A stretch of 64,000 nt of DNA from Candidatus Nitrosopumilus sp. (GCA_025699075.1 JAILWG010000004.1:1-64000); one strand, 5' to 3'. Shown: positions 1 to 8,724, counted from the stretch's first letter. Program-made: numbers and translations. Notes: generated by a model from the letters alone, not told the origin.

Positions 1-131
1 AGAAAGAAGAACCAGCTAAAGAAGCACCAAAGAAAGAAGAACCAGCTAAAGAAGCACCAAAGAAAGAAGAACCAGCTAAAGAAGCACCAAAGAAAGAAGA
101 ACCAGCTAAAGAAGCACCAAAGAAAGATTAA
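1..131 (+). CDS. C-terminal end of a Lys/Glu-rich repeat protein (partial)
   Basis: The window opens inside a coding region that reads KEEPAKEAPK four times and then ends KKD and TAA at 129-131. No start is visible, so the protein's identity is unknown. The tail is highly charged, rich in proline and alanine, and probably disordered. Similar short Lys/Glu/Pro tails occur on some nucleic-acid-binding and ribosome-associated archaeal proteins, and RpoE' in this window also ends in a Lys/Glu stretch, but that is only an analogy. The next gene is convergent. The open frame and stop are seen; any function is unassigned. Confidence 0.6.
   Translation, partial: KEEPAKEAPKKEEPAKEAPKKEEPAKEAPKKEEPAKEAPKKD
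3..122 (+). repeat. Four perfect 30-bp tandem repeats
   Basis: Four consecutive copies of a 30-bp unit, each encoding KEEPAKEAPK, lie at 3-32, 33-62, 63-92 and 93-122. I see no base differences between copies, which suggests recent expansion or active homogenisation by slippage. The array may extend left of the window. Confidence 0.9.
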
Positions 132-166
132 TTCTTTTCAAAAAATTATAATTTTAAAAAATCAGT

Positions 167-1117
167 TTATTCTAATTGGTATAAATCCAACTCGCAATCA
201 ATACTGCAATCTGGTGTTGACCAATCAAGAGTATTTTCTTGTGGAATCATTCCTAATGGATCATAGTTGTCAAACTTTGTCATCCCTTGTATTGATGATA
301 ACATTACAACTTTGGAATCATCAGAGTTTGAACTCATATCGATTTGTGAATTACTTTCATTAACGATTCCTGCAGTAAGGTTTGTGATTGAATTAATTAC
401 TCCTACTGGAATATTACTACCTCCAACCACATACAACATTGAACGTTTAACTGAATTTGGTGGTGCATTTCCATATAGCATTTTTAGTGAATCTCTAAGG
501 GAGTCTTCAATATTTTGTCCATTTTTGCTAGTGGATATGATGTTAGTCTCAGATGATATCTCTGATGTGCCTAGTGATTCTACCACGTGCATCATTGCAG
601 AATTTGCAATTTCATAGCATGATTTAGGACTCAAATCTGGATTACTTTCTAACAATGAATCATTATCTAGCACCACTGTGCATTCTGAATTCTCTCTAAC
701 TCTTTTCAGGGATACTCCTGAATTGAAAATTCTGTCTTTTTCATATTTGAAAGGCATAATTGCAAATGAAATTAATCCTGCATCTGATTCTTTACACATC
801 TCTGATACTACAGGAGCTATGGCTGAGCCTGCTTTGCCTGCTAAATTACTCATTAAGATAACTGTTGAATAGCCTGAAATCTTTGATTTGATTTCATCTT
901 CCACTTTGTAAGTTGAGCCTCTGATTAGCTGAACAGATGGATTGACTACTGAATCTGTTGAAACATGTACAGATGGGATTTCTTGTGATAAATCGTTCTT
1001 ATCGTTACTAATTACTAGGCAATCTGAATTTAGTGAATCTTTTGCCTGCATTGCTAATTTTGAGCCTACGCCTCCAATTCCTACGACTAAAATTGGTTCT
1101 TTAACTTGAAAACTCAT
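167..1117 (-). CDS. Divergent FtsZ/CetZ-like tubulin-superfamily protein
   Basis: The 316-residue product starts with a nucleotide-fold element, VVGIGGVGSK at residues 11-20, as in FtsZ. At the position of the tubulin signature GGTGTGSAP it has NLAGKAGSAIAP (91-102). This is followed by an MPF-xx-E segment and a 'VVLDNDSLL' stretch resembling the FtsZ region after the T4 loop. The length is close to a bare FtsZ core. The tubulin signature is degenerate, so GTP binding or hydrolysis may be altered. Thaumarchaea divide with ESCRT-like Cdv proteins, and their FtsZ homologues are known to be divergent, so a role other than division is likely. Family placement is inferred from motif order. Confidence 0.75.
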   Translation of the reverse strand: MSFQVKEPILVVGIGGVGSKLAMQAKDSLNSDCLVISNDKNDLSQEIPSVHVSTDSVVNPSVQLIRGSTYKVEDEIKSKISGYSTVILMSNLAGKAGSAIAPVVSEMCKESDAGLISFAIMPFKYEKDRIFNSGVSLKRVRENSECTVVLDNDSLLESNPDLSPKSCYEIANSAMMHVVESLGTSEISSETNIISTSKNGQNIEDSLRDSLKMLYGNAPPNSVKRSMLYVVGGSNIPVGVINSITNLTAGIVNESNSQIDMSSNSDDSKVVMLSSIQGMTKFDNYDPLGMIPQENTLDWSTPDCSIDCELDLYQLE

Positions 1118-1190
1118 TTCTGATCTTATTTTCTGATTTAGATAAAAAACCTTCTTACGTTTTTTTAATCAAATTTTAGATCGAAAAAAA

Positions 1191-2459
1191 TTAGCTTGCG
1201 ATCTTGCCAACCAGTCGTTTTACTGTTGCATCTGTGATTTCTACCATGTGCGATTGACCCAATTTTACATCGTCTTCTACAGCTATAGGCTTGTAGGCAA
1301 AGTTTCTACCTTTTATCCCTTCATCTGTCATCTCATCAAATAGGACTTTGCCTTTCCAACCGATCCATTTTTGATTGCTGTCCATAGACAATTTATTGAT
1401 CTGCTCAAAAATTATCTTGGTTCTTCGTTTAACTTCAGATGCATCAATTTGGTCCCATTCCGCTGCCTCTGTTCCAGGTCTTGCGCTATACTTGGATAGG
1501 TTCACAACATCTGGTTTTGTTTCATCAAGCAATGTTATTGTTTTTTGAAATTCATCCTCTGTTTCTGAAGGAAACCCTACGATGATATCTGTAGAGATTG
1601 TAAATTTTTCAAATCTTTCTTTTATCTTGTTGACGATCTCTCTATAGGTTCCAGATGTATGCCCTCGTTTCATATCGTTTAGAACTTTGTCACTTCCGCT
1701 CTGTACTGGAATATGTAAAAATTTGAAAACTTTATCATTGTCATAAGAGTCGATTAGTTTTTCTTTAATTCTTGGCATGTACATTGGGTTCATCATTCCG
1801 ACTCTAATCATAAAATCTTCTGGAATTTCTGAAACTGTATTTATCAGAGTTGGTAAGTCCGTTCCAATGTCAAATCCATAACATCCGTTATCTGTAGATG
1901 TAAGCCATACTTCCTTACATCCTTCCTTAATTTCGGTTTGAACTTGTCTGACGATATCTCCTAATCTGTAACTTGAGAGATCTCCTTTAGATAATTTGGT
2001 TTGGCAAAATGTACATTCACTCATACATCCGCTTGCAATCTCTACGATTCCCACTGATGGGTTGAGTCTGACTTTTGGAAGTCCAACTTTAGATAAATCT
2101 GAATCTTCCAATGCAATTTGTTTCTGACCTCCTAATGTTGTATTGATAACTTGGAGTGTTTTTCCTAATGAGTTTGGTCCTAGCAAACTTGCATTTTCTG
2201 AAAATTTTTCAACATTTTCTTTTTCTGCTTTTGGAAGGCAACCTGCTACGATTAGCGGTTTTGATTTTAATGAATTAATTCTATACATCATTTTGTTTGC
2301 AGTAGAATCTTTAACTGAACATGTTACTACAATGTTTAGATCAGACTCCTCAGAATTGTCAGTTAAAGTGTGGCCTCCATTTAGAATTAATCCTGAAATC
2401 ATTTCAGAATCTGCAAAGCTTGCAGAACATCCGTAGGCTTCTACGAAAATCTTTGCCAT
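1191..2459 (-). CDS. tRNA-t6A methylthiotransferase, MtaB/CDKAL1 type
   Basis: This 422-residue radical-SAM enzyme is of the type that adds a methylthio group to t6A37 of tRNA. The N-terminal MiaB-like domain carries Cys11, Cys47 and Cys74 for one Fe-S cluster. The radical-SAM motif CMSECTFC supplies Cys145, Cys149 and Cys152. A C-terminal basic beta-rich segment fits a TRAM domain. The YGC-xx-S N-terminus resembles the archaeal/eukaryotic e-MtaB (CDKAL1) group more than MiaB. It lies three bases downstream of the fumarase gene on the same strand, so the two are probably cotranscribed. Confidence 0.88.
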   Translation of the reverse strand: MAKIFVEAYGCSASFADSEMISGLILNGGHTLTDNSEESDLNIVVTCSVKDSTANKMMYRINSLKSKPLIVAGCLPKAEKENVEKFSENASLLGPNSLGKTLQVINTTLGGQKQIALEDSDLSKVGLPKVRLNPSVGIVEIASGCMSECTFCQTKLSKGDLSSYRLGDIVRQVQTEIKEGCKEVWLTSTDNGCYGFDIGTDLPTLINTVSEIPEDFMIRVGMMNPMYMPRIKEKLIDSYDNDKVFKFLHIPVQSGSDKVLNDMKRGHTSGTYREIVNKIKERFEKFTISTDIIVGFPSETEDEFQKTITLLDETKPDVVNLSKYSARPGTEAAEWDQIDASEVKRRTKIIFEQINKLSMDSNQKWIGWKGKVLFDEMTDEGIKGRNFAYKPIAVEDDVKLGQSHMVEITDATVKRLVGKIAS

Positions 2460-2462
2460 GGC

Positions 2463-3824
2463 CTATCCGAATAGAGAATCAATCTCTTTGTTACTCATTA
2501 GTTTCTTTGAAACAACAAGTTCTCTGATAGTTTTTCCAGTTTTTAATGACTCTTTGAAAAGCTCTGCTGACTTTAGATATCCTATTTTTGGAGTTAGTAA
2601 TGTGACAATTACTGGGCTATTTTCAATGTCTGCACGTAATTTGTCTTTGTTTGCCGTTAATCCGTCAATCAGATTTGCAGAAAATATCGGCAAGAAATTT
2701 TTCAGCATGTCCGTTGATTCTAACATGCATTTTAGCATTCCAGGCAACATTACATTTAGTTCAAACTGTCCTCCTTGTGCGGCATAGGAAACTGCTGTAT
2801 CGTTTCCAATGATGTTGAAGCAAACCATATTCATGCATTCAGCTAAAGATGGATTTACTTTTCCTGGCATAATTGATGAGCCAGCATGCACTGCAGGAAT
2901 TCCTAACTCTGCCAATCCTGCAATTGGACCTGATGCCATAAGTCTAATGTCATTTGCGATTTTTCCTATCTCTAATGCCAAGTTTCGTAAAGCACTAGAC
3001 AAATTTGCAACTGCAAATTTACTTTGTAAACTATGTTGCATATCTTTTTCAGGCTTTAGTGGTAATTTTGAAATCTTTCCAAGTTCTGATATTGCTATTT
3101 TTCTGTAACCCTTTGGTGTGTTAGCTCCTGTACCAACAGCTGTACCTCCTAGCGCAACATATTGTAATTCCTTTTGTGCATCAATGATTTCTTTTCTTGC
3201 TTTGGTAATTGATGTAGCATATGCTTCAAATTCACTACCTAGTGTTACTGGCAATGCATCCATGAGATGGGTTCTCCCGATTTTCTTAAATGATGAAAAC
3301 TGTTTTGCTTTTTTGGATAATGATTTTATTAAAATATCGATGGCCGGAATTGTCTCTTTTAGATTCATCAAAATTGCAACATGCATTGCGGTTGGATAAG
3401 TATCATTACTTGATTGCGACATGTTGACATGGTCATTTGGATGTAGGTGTTCGTACTGCCCCTTCTTTTTATGAAGTACTTCTAATGCTACATTGGAAAT
3501 GACTTCGTTGGAATTCATATTAAATGCGGTACCTGCTCCTGAATTTATCATGTCGACCACAAACTGATCCACATATTTTCCAGACAATATTTTGTCACAT
3601 GCTGAAACTATTGCCTTACCTCGTTTTGCATCAATTGCCTTTGTTTTCATGTTTGCAACTGCTGCAGAACGTTTTATCATTACAAATGACTTTATCAGAT
3701 TTTCGTGACTTTTGTGTCCTGTTACGTGATATTGATTAATTGCTCTTCCTGTAAATGCTCCATAATATGCGTCTGCTGGGATTTTGACTTTGCCTAGTGA
3801 ATCTTGATCTAATCTGAATTTCAT
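2463..3824 (-). CDS. fumC: Class II fumarate hydratase (fumarase C family)
   Basis: The 453-residue protein belongs to the fumarase/aspartase superfamily. It has the flexible signature loop GSSIMPGKVNP (about 315-325), with the catalytic Ser at 316-317 and Lys322. The motif GRTHLMDA has His186 where fumarases have their catalytic His and aspartases usually have Gln. HPNDHVN and QSSNDTYPTAMH are also fumarase-like. Parts such as 'SGAGTAFNMNSNEV' and the C-terminus read more like aspartase. I call fumarase, which converts fumarate and malate and links the TCA reactions with the 3-hydroxypropionate/4-hydroxybutyrate cycle expected in this lineage. Aspartate ammonia-lyase remains the alternative. 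It heads an operon with the methylthiotransferase. Confidence 0.82.
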   Translation of the reverse strand: MKFRLDQDSLGKVKIPADAYYGAFTGRAINQYHVTGHKSHENLIKSFVMIKRSAAVANMKTKAIDAKRGKAIVSACDKILSGKYVDQFVVDMINSGAGTAFNMNSNEVISNVALEVLHKKKGQYEHLHPNDHVNMSQSSNDTYPTAMHVAILMNLKETIPAIDILIKSLSKKAKQFSSFKKIGRTHLMDALPVTLGSEFEAYATSITKARKEIIDAQKELQYVALGGTAVGTGANTPKGYRKIAISELGKISKLPLKPEKDMQHSLQSKFAVANLSSALRNLALEIGKIANDIRLMASGPIAGLAELGIPAVHAGSSIMPGKVNPSLAECMNMVCFNIIGNDTAVSYAAQGGQFELNVMLPGMLKCMLESTDMLKNFLPIFSANLIDGLTANKDKLRADIENSPVIVTLLTPKIGYLKSAELFKESLKTGKTIRELVVSKKLMSNKEIDSLFG

Positions 3825-3900
3825 GCTGACTTTATTGAATTTTTACCCATTATTCATTGTTTTTCAGATATTTTGAAAAAAGTCCTGATCAATAATGGGA

Positions 3901-3912
3901 ATTATTATATAG
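3901..3912 (+). promoter_or_regulatory. TATA-like box of the nirK gene
   Basis: An ATTATTATATAG stretch sits about 24-30 nt before the ATG at 3934. That spacing suits an archaeal TATA box with transcription starting only a few bases before the start codon, giving a nearly leaderless mRNA. Confidence 0.5.
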
Positions 3913-3933
3913 GAATCGCAAGCCCGTTGCATT

Positions 3934-5346
3934 ATGAATAAGCGTGTTAGTATGCTCTTCACAATTGCAGCAGTAGCTGTAATGGGAGCAACCTTATTCG
4001 GAAGCACATACACACAAACCCAGATTGCTGGTCAATCACTCGACATGAACAAAATGGATGTCAGTGTAATGGACCAAATTAAGCAAATGGGCGGTTTACA
4101 GCTTGTAATGCCTCAAGCATTCGCAGAAACTGATTGTGGTGCACTTGAAAGCTCTGGTAGAACCGTAGTTGAGTTTAACTTGACCGGTGAGAGTGTCGAA
4201 CTTCCAATTATGGGAGGAAAAACCTACAACGCCATGACTTTTAGTGGAACAGTCCCAGGACCAACCCTTAGAGTTACACAAGGTGATGTTGTAAAAATGA
4301 CATTAGTAATTCCAGACGATGAAGTTACTGGACACGGTAACGACATGCATGCATCACAAATGTCAGCAGGAAACTTTGAATCAGTTAACCCTGGTGAAAC
4401 AAGTCAGTACTGTTACATTGCTGAATCCGCAGGTATTTTCAAATACCATTGTTCTGGTGTCAAACTAATTGGTATGGACCAACATGTACTTTCCGGCATG
4501 TACGGAATTGCAATCGTTGATCCAGCTAATGGATACAAGAAATTAATGGTTGAGAAAACCAGTGGAAGCGGTGAACTTGACAGAAAATTCTATGATGCAG
4601 ATGCATTAGAGTTCCAACTCCAATACAATCAATTGTACCTAACACCTGAAGGTAACTATGATGCAGGAGCAATGTTCCAACATCATAATACTGCAACAGT
4701 TGTTAATGGAATGCAATTCGGTTATGTACCAAACATGGCTCACAACTTACTCGTCAATGGCGATGTAAACAAGAACATCTTTGTCGCACAACCATGGAAT
4801 GGACTTGAACACAAGCAATACCAATCACAACTCTTGTTTGTTGAAAATGATCAACACGTGAGACTCTTTATTGAAAACCAAGGTAACGAACCAGTTTTCT
4901 TCCACATTGTTGGAGAAATTTTGGATAGAGTTGTCCAAGGCAATAGAGTACAATCCGCAGCAACTGAAACATGGTTACTCGGTGGCTCACAAGGAATGAT
5001 TGTTGATTTGGTCTTTGATGAACCAGGTGCATATGCAGCAGTAAACCATGATTATGCAGCAATTTACACTGGCGCAGCTACAGTATTTGTAGCAGGTGAC
5101 CCATTCGGCTTGAACCCAGTTCTAGTTGAGAAAGGAGTTATCCCAGCACCAGTAGCATCTTATGCATATGCTTTAGGCAATCCAAGTGATGCTGTCCCAC
5201 CAATGGGAATGAACAGTATTGCTCATCCTGCACTAAACATTCACGGTTTATACACTGATGAAGTAGCTTCTGAAATGCAAGCAAGTGGCGATTATGTCGC
5301 ATTATGGGAAGTAATTCCTGTAGTAGCAGAAATCCTTACTTCTTGA
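3934..5346 (+). CDS. nirK: NirK-type copper oxidoreductase (nitrite reductase family)
   Basis: The 470-residue exported protein has an N-terminal hydrophobic signal or anchor (residues 6-24) and two cupredoxin domains. The first domain carries HGNDMH, matching the NirK type-1 His (His134), catalytic Asp (Asp137) and a type-2 His (His139). It also has YHC (His172 type 2, Cys173 type 1), His184 and Met189 (type 1). In the second domain FFHIVGE gives the substrate-site His324 and VNHDYAA gives the third type-2 ligand His372. All ligands of a copper nitrite reductase are therefore present. The family reduces nitrite to NO; in ammonia oxidisers its role in NO supply or hydroxylamine oxidation is debated. 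It is preceded by a good TATA box and followed by a T-rich stretch. Confidence 0.93.
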   Translation: MNKRVSMLFTIAAVAVMGATLFGSTYTQTQIAGQSLDMNKMDVSVMDQIKQMGGLQLVMPQAFAETDCGALESSGRTVVEFNLTGESVELPIMGGKTYNAMTFSGTVPGPTLRVTQGDVVKMTLVIPDDEVTGHGNDMHASQMSAGNFESVNPGETSQYCYIAESAGIFKYHCSGVKLIGMDQHVLSGMYGIAIVDPANGYKKLMVEKTSGSGELDRKFYDADALEFQLQYNQLYLTPEGNYDAGAMFQHHNTATVVNGMQFGYVPNMAHNLLVNGDVNKNIFVAQPWNGLEHKQYQSQLLFVENDQHVRLFIENQGNEPVFFHIVGEILDRVVQGNRVQSAATETWLLGGSQGMIVDLVFDEPGAYAAVNHDYAAIYTGAATVFVAGDPFGLNPVLVEKGVIPAPVASYAYALGNPSDAVPPMGMNSIAHPALNIHGLYTDEVASEMQASGDYVALWEVIPVVAEILTS

Positions 5347-5356
5347 TCTTTTAACA

Positions 5357-5378
5357 TCTTTTTTTCTTTTTATTTTCT
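5357..5378 (+). terminator. T-rich termination stretch after nirK
   Basis: Within 35 nt of the nirK stop there is a run of T residues broken only by single C or A bases. Archaeal RNA polymerase terminates at such T tracts. No strong hairpin precedes it. Confidence 0.45.
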
Positions 5379-5414
5379 TAATGAATTATATTCCGTTGTT
5401 CGTTTTCTTCACTT

Positions 5415-6347
5415 ATGGGATTTGACGACTCTGTACTAATTTGTGATGAAGTAGATCCTATACTAAATAAGATTTTGATTGATAATGGTCTAAAAGTTTC
5501 ATATGAACCTGAAATAACACCTGAACAAATTCTTGAAAAGATTTCAACTTTTAATATTGTAATTGTTCGAAGCAGAACCACAATTACAAAAGAAATGATT
5601 GACAAAGCTGACAACTGTAAGATTATTGCAAGAGTTGGAGTTGGATTAGATAATGTTGATCAAGAAGCAGCTAAAGCAAAAGATATTCGTGTGATTAATG
5701 CCGTTGAAGGGGCAATGAATGCAGTGGCTGAATTAGTTTTAGGATTAATGCTCTCTCTTGCAAGACAAACTGCAAGGGGTGATAGAGCAATCAGAAATAA
5801 ACAATGGCTCAAAAAAGAACTCAAGGGAACAGAGCTTAGAGGAAAATACTTGGGAATTATTGGTTTAGGGAATATTGGAAAAAGATTGGGAAGACTTGCT
5901 CGTGCATTAAACATGAACATTATTGGTTACGATGTAGTTCCAATCGATGAGGAATTTGCCAAAGAGGTGGGATTGATGAAAGCTGATCTAAATACTCTAT
6001 TACAAAGCTCTGATTATATTTCAATTCATGTACCACTTTTAGATTCTACATACCATCTTCTTGATGCTGAGAAAATGTCTACTATGAAAAAGACTGCAAA
6101 AATAATCAATACTTCTAGAGGTGGCGTAGTTGATGAAGAAGCCCTTTACAATGCAATCAAAAATGGCACATTGGGTGGTGCGGCATTAGATGTCTTTGAA
6201 AAAGAACCTGCCATTGGAACAAAATTGGCTGAATTAGACAATGTCATATTGACTCCTCATATTGGGGCTCAAACAAAAGAGGCTCAATCATTGGCTGCAA
6301 ATGTGATTGCTGAGAAGATTATTCAAATTCTGCGTGGCGTAATTTAG
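5415..6347 (+). CDS. serA: D-3-phosphoglycerate dehydrogenase family (SerA-like, short form)
   Basis: This 310-residue D-2-hydroxyacid dehydrogenase has the Rossmann motif GIIGLGNIG (147-155). The catalytic Arg is in NTSRGGVVDE (Arg235), the Glu in DVFEKEP (about 264) and the His in TPHIGAQT (His282). There is no C-terminal ACT or intervening domain, so it is the short form and would lack classical serine feedback. The likely reaction is oxidation of 3-phosphoglycerate at the start of serine synthesis. Other 2-hydroxyacids cannot be excluded from sequence alone. It stands alone between nirK and a secreted protein, all on the + strand. Confidence 0.8.
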   Translation: MGFDDSVLICDEVDPILNKILIDNGLKVSYEPEITPEQILEKISTFNIVIVRSRTTITKEMIDKADNCKIIARVGVGLDNVDQEAAKAKDIRVINAVEGAMNAVAELVLGLMLSLARQTARGDRAIRNKQWLKKELKGTELRGKYLGIIGLGNIGKRLGRLARALNMNIIGYDVVPIDEEFAKEVGLMKADLNTLLQSSDYISIHVPLLDSTYHLLDAEKMSTMKKTAKIINTSRGGVVDEEALYNAIKNGTLGGAALDVFEKEPAIGTKLAELDNVILTPHIGAQTKEAQSLAANVIAEKIIQILRGVI

Positions 6348-6453
6348 AATAATTTCTGCCTGAACTTTAAAAATAACCAAAAAAGCTTGACTTTTACGTG
6401 ATTTATTATCGTCTCTTCATTTTTAACGTCTGTTTGGAGGTCTAAAATTACAC

Positions 6454-7302
6454 ATGAATAATTTCACAGTGAAGGAGCTTTACTCGGAAAAACACGTACA
6501 ACTACCTAGTGTTAGTTCTTTATTGAAAATTTCTCTTGGATTAATCTTGTTTACTATGATTTCAACTGTGTTGGTATATGCAGAAATAATGACCGTTGAT
6601 GTTGATGGTACTTCATATGATATTGAATATGATGCAACTGGAATGACTGTTTCTGGATTTGAAGTGGATACAGAAGCAGGTTCTTTGATTCTATTTGTTG
6701 ATGTAACTGGCTCTCCTGGAATTTTGAATATTCAACTTGAGCGTTCATTTTTTGATTCTCAATTTGAGGATATAGATGAGGATTTCTTTGTTTTAGCAGA
6801 CTTGGATGATGCAAAATTTGAGGAAACTGAAACTACAACTACCAGTAGAACTTTAAGAATTGAGTTACCTTCAGGAACTGAAGATGTAGAAATTATTGGT
6901 TATTCCTTTAACAATGCTGTATCTGAAGTTGAAACACCAGTTGAAGAAACCCCTGTAGATGAAACACCAGTTGAAGAAACCCCTGTAGATGAAACACCAG
7001 TTGAAGAAACCCCTGTAGATAAAACACCCGTTGAAAAAACTCCTACAGACACCACTCCTAAAACTCAATGTGGTCCTGGAACTATTCTAAAAGATGGTGC
7101 ATGTGTCTTAGATAAACGATGTGGTCCTGGAACTATTCTAAAAGATGGTACATGTGTTCTTGATTCAACTCCTCAACCATCAAGTTCTTCTGTTAAAGGG
7201 ATGGGCAAAGATCTCTTAATGGGATTTGTAATAGCCTTTGTGGGTGCTGGAATTGTTGGAATTGTATTTGGAATAATTGCCAAAGCCAGCAAGAGTAACT
7301 AA
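6454..7302 (+). CDS. Membrane-anchored surface protein with Pro/Glu/Thr repeats
   Basis: The 282-residue protein has an N-terminal hydrophobic segment (about 22-45), a beta-rich extracellular domain, a repetitive Pro-Glu-Thr-Val linker (about 158-200) and two copies of a cysteine motif, CGPGTILKDG-x-CVLD. A C-terminal membrane helix (about 250-275) ends in a short basic tail. The linker probably spaces the domain from the membrane. I do not recognise the N-terminal domain. A GGAGGT stretch lies 13 nt before the ATG and could be a ribosome binding site, slightly far away. Its last four bases overlap the convergent gene's stop. Confidence 0.75.
   Translation: MNNFTVKELYSEKHVQLPSVSSLLKISLGLILFTMISTVLVYAEIMTVDVDGTSYDIEYDATGMTVSGFEVDTEAGSLILFVDVTGSPGILNIQLERSFFDSQFEDIDEDFFVLADLDDAKFEETETTTTSRTLRIELPSGTEDVEIIGYSFNNAVSEVETPVEETPVDETPVEETPVDETPVEETPVDKTPVEKTPTDTTPKTQCGPGTILKDGACVLDKRCGPGTILKDGTCVLDSTPQPSSSSVKGMGKDLLMGFVIAFVGAGIVGIVFGIIAKASKSN
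6931..7050 (+). repeat. 30-bp tandem repeats in a surface-protein linker
   Basis: Three identical 30-bp units (6931-6960, 6961-6990, 6991-7020) encode ETPVEETPVD. A fourth, diverged unit follows at 7021-7050. The array lies in the coding frame of the surface protein and is not linked to any other element. Confidence 0.9.
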
Positions 7303-7814
7303 TCACAAGTCAAATCTTCTGAATTCATTAACTTGTCAAAATCAAATCCTGTCATCTGAGTAGTGGATGAATATGGAATTATTCCTAAAATTGGCATGTC
7401 TGCACCTACTACAACAATTAACTTGTTAGGATCTAATCTGATGTCTCCTCCATCAAACTCAAAATCCAATGCCATGAAAATGTGCTGAGATGAAGATAGT
7501 TCTTCAGATGAAAATACTCCTTCTTTTACCGTTGATGACAAAGGGTTTACAGTTGTAGGGTCAATTGAAAATGATCCCATATGCTTTTCATCATAATAAG
7601 TTGCAATTTCAAATTTCTTAAAACTTATCCAAAATGGCATTGGATTGCACAGTTCTACATCTCCATGATTGGACATTGTAAAAAAACTAAATTTTCCTGG
7701 ATTATCCCATCTGTACTCTAATTGCTGCATCCCAAAAATACTCAATCCTGAAAAAGCAAATGGTGTGACAATCACAATTATTGCAACAATGGTGATGATT
7801 GAATGTTTATTCAT
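7299..7814 (-). CDS. Hypothetical secreted or membrane-anchored protein
   Basis: The 171-residue protein begins with a hydrophobic segment (about 5-27) that can act as a signal anchor. The rest is a beta-rich domain with one Cys in the middle (NHGDVELCNP) and one at the C-terminus (DLTCD), a pair that could form a disulfide outside the cell. I cannot name the family. It overlaps the upstream gene 7811-8464 by ATGA and is probably translated with it. Its stop overlaps the convergent surface-protein gene by four bases. Confidence 0.65.
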   Translation of the reverse strand: MNKHSIITIVAIIVIVTPFAFSGLSIFGMQQLEYRWDNPGKFSFFTMSNHGDVELCNPMPFWISFKKFEIATYYDEKHMGSFSIDPTTVNPLSSTVKEGVFSSEELSSSQHIFMALDFEFDGGDIRLDPNKLIVVVGADMPILGIIPYSSTTQMTGFDFDKLMNSEDLTCD

Positions 7815-8464
7815 ATTTCATTTTCAATTTCCGATTGAAATCCTATGATGTTTCTTTCAAGCAAATTATTCATTGCATTAGAAAAATCCTTATCTGAAAT
7901 TATGCCTTCTATCCACCAGTATCCAATATTTTTTACCCATTCTGGAATGTCTACATCATAAACATTTGTCTCATTGATTTCAAATGGAATGTTTACTAAT
8001 TTCACATCTACATATTTTTGAATCGCATCTAAAAGAAATCCATCTGAAATATTTCCTGAAAGCCAGTTGGCCATAATTGGTTTGATTAATCCTGGAATGC
8101 AAATAGAATCAGATTCTATTAACTCAAACTCTGCAGTAGTGGTTGCACCTGAATATTGAACGTCAATCAAATACTTTCCCAATGGAAATATCTCTGCTTC
8201 AAATGGAATTAATGATGGAATTGGATTTTGTAATTCAGTAATTGCTATTGGAATTGCACTACTGCCTTTTCCAGATTCATCACTAATGTGAATAATAGCG
8301 AGATCTCCTGTAACTTCAGAGACCTCGATAGTATAGAATAATTTTTCACAATAAGTGTATGTGGTTTTTTCCATGATTACTGAAACTGATGGTTCAGCAT
8401 GAATTTGTGGTATGGACACCATTAGTCCAATTACAAAAATTATCAATAATGCTGCAATCTTCAT
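7811..8464 (-). CDS. Secreted protein with thaumarchaeal 'PEWVKN-WW' C-terminal module
   Basis: The 217-residue product has a signal peptide (about 1-23), an Ig-like beta domain and a C-terminal helical module containing IPEWVKNIGYWWIEGIISD. From general knowledge, this kind of Trp-rich helical module recurs at the ends of many secreted thaumarchaeal proteins and may act in cell-surface binding; that role is inference. The gene is the first of a two-gene operon with 7299-7814 (ATGA overlap). Confidence 0.68.
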   Translation of the reverse strand: MKIAALLIIFVIGLMVSIPQIHAEPSVSVIMEKTTYTYCEKLFYTIEVSEVTGDLAIIHISDESGKGSSAIPIAITELQNPIPSLIPFEAEIFPLGKYLIDVQYSGATTTAEFELIESDSICIPGLIKPIMANWLSGNISDGFLLDAIQKYVDVKLVNIPFEINETNVYDVDIPEWVKNIGYWWIEGIISDKDFSNAMNNLLERNIIGFQSEIENEI

Positions 8465-8560
8465 CCTCTCTTCAAACTCTTAATCTTCAATAAAAATCTC
8501 AAAGCAATACTGAGGAATCTTTTTTAATAACTTGAACATATTTCAAATATCGAGTTTTCT

Positions 8561-8610
8561 GCGGGAGCAAAATCTTTGGGTGTGTGGCTTGTGAAACCCC
8601 ACTCAAGGAA
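8561..8610 (+). other. GC-rich hairpin in a divergent intergenic region
   Basis: In the 260-bp gap between divergent genes a GC-richer block stands out. CTTTGGGTG (8574-8582) can pair with CACTCAAGG (8600-8608) as nine pairs including two G-U wobbles, around a 17-nt loop. An AT-rich box lies about 25-30 nt upstream. It may be a small RNA or a 5' regulatory element. There is no clear terminal T run, so the support is modest. Confidence 0.28.
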
Positions 8611-8724
8611 ATTTTAACAGTTCAACATTCTTGCCATCTGCCAACATCGTTCCAATTGTAATTTAATTACATTTTGTCATATTTGTGACAAGATTAAAAT
8701 ATTATTTTGAATATTTTCTCATTG

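Noticed and set aside
1-122. Repeat array as a CRISPR
   Set aside because: The 30-bp units are directly adjacent without spacers and code for a protein.
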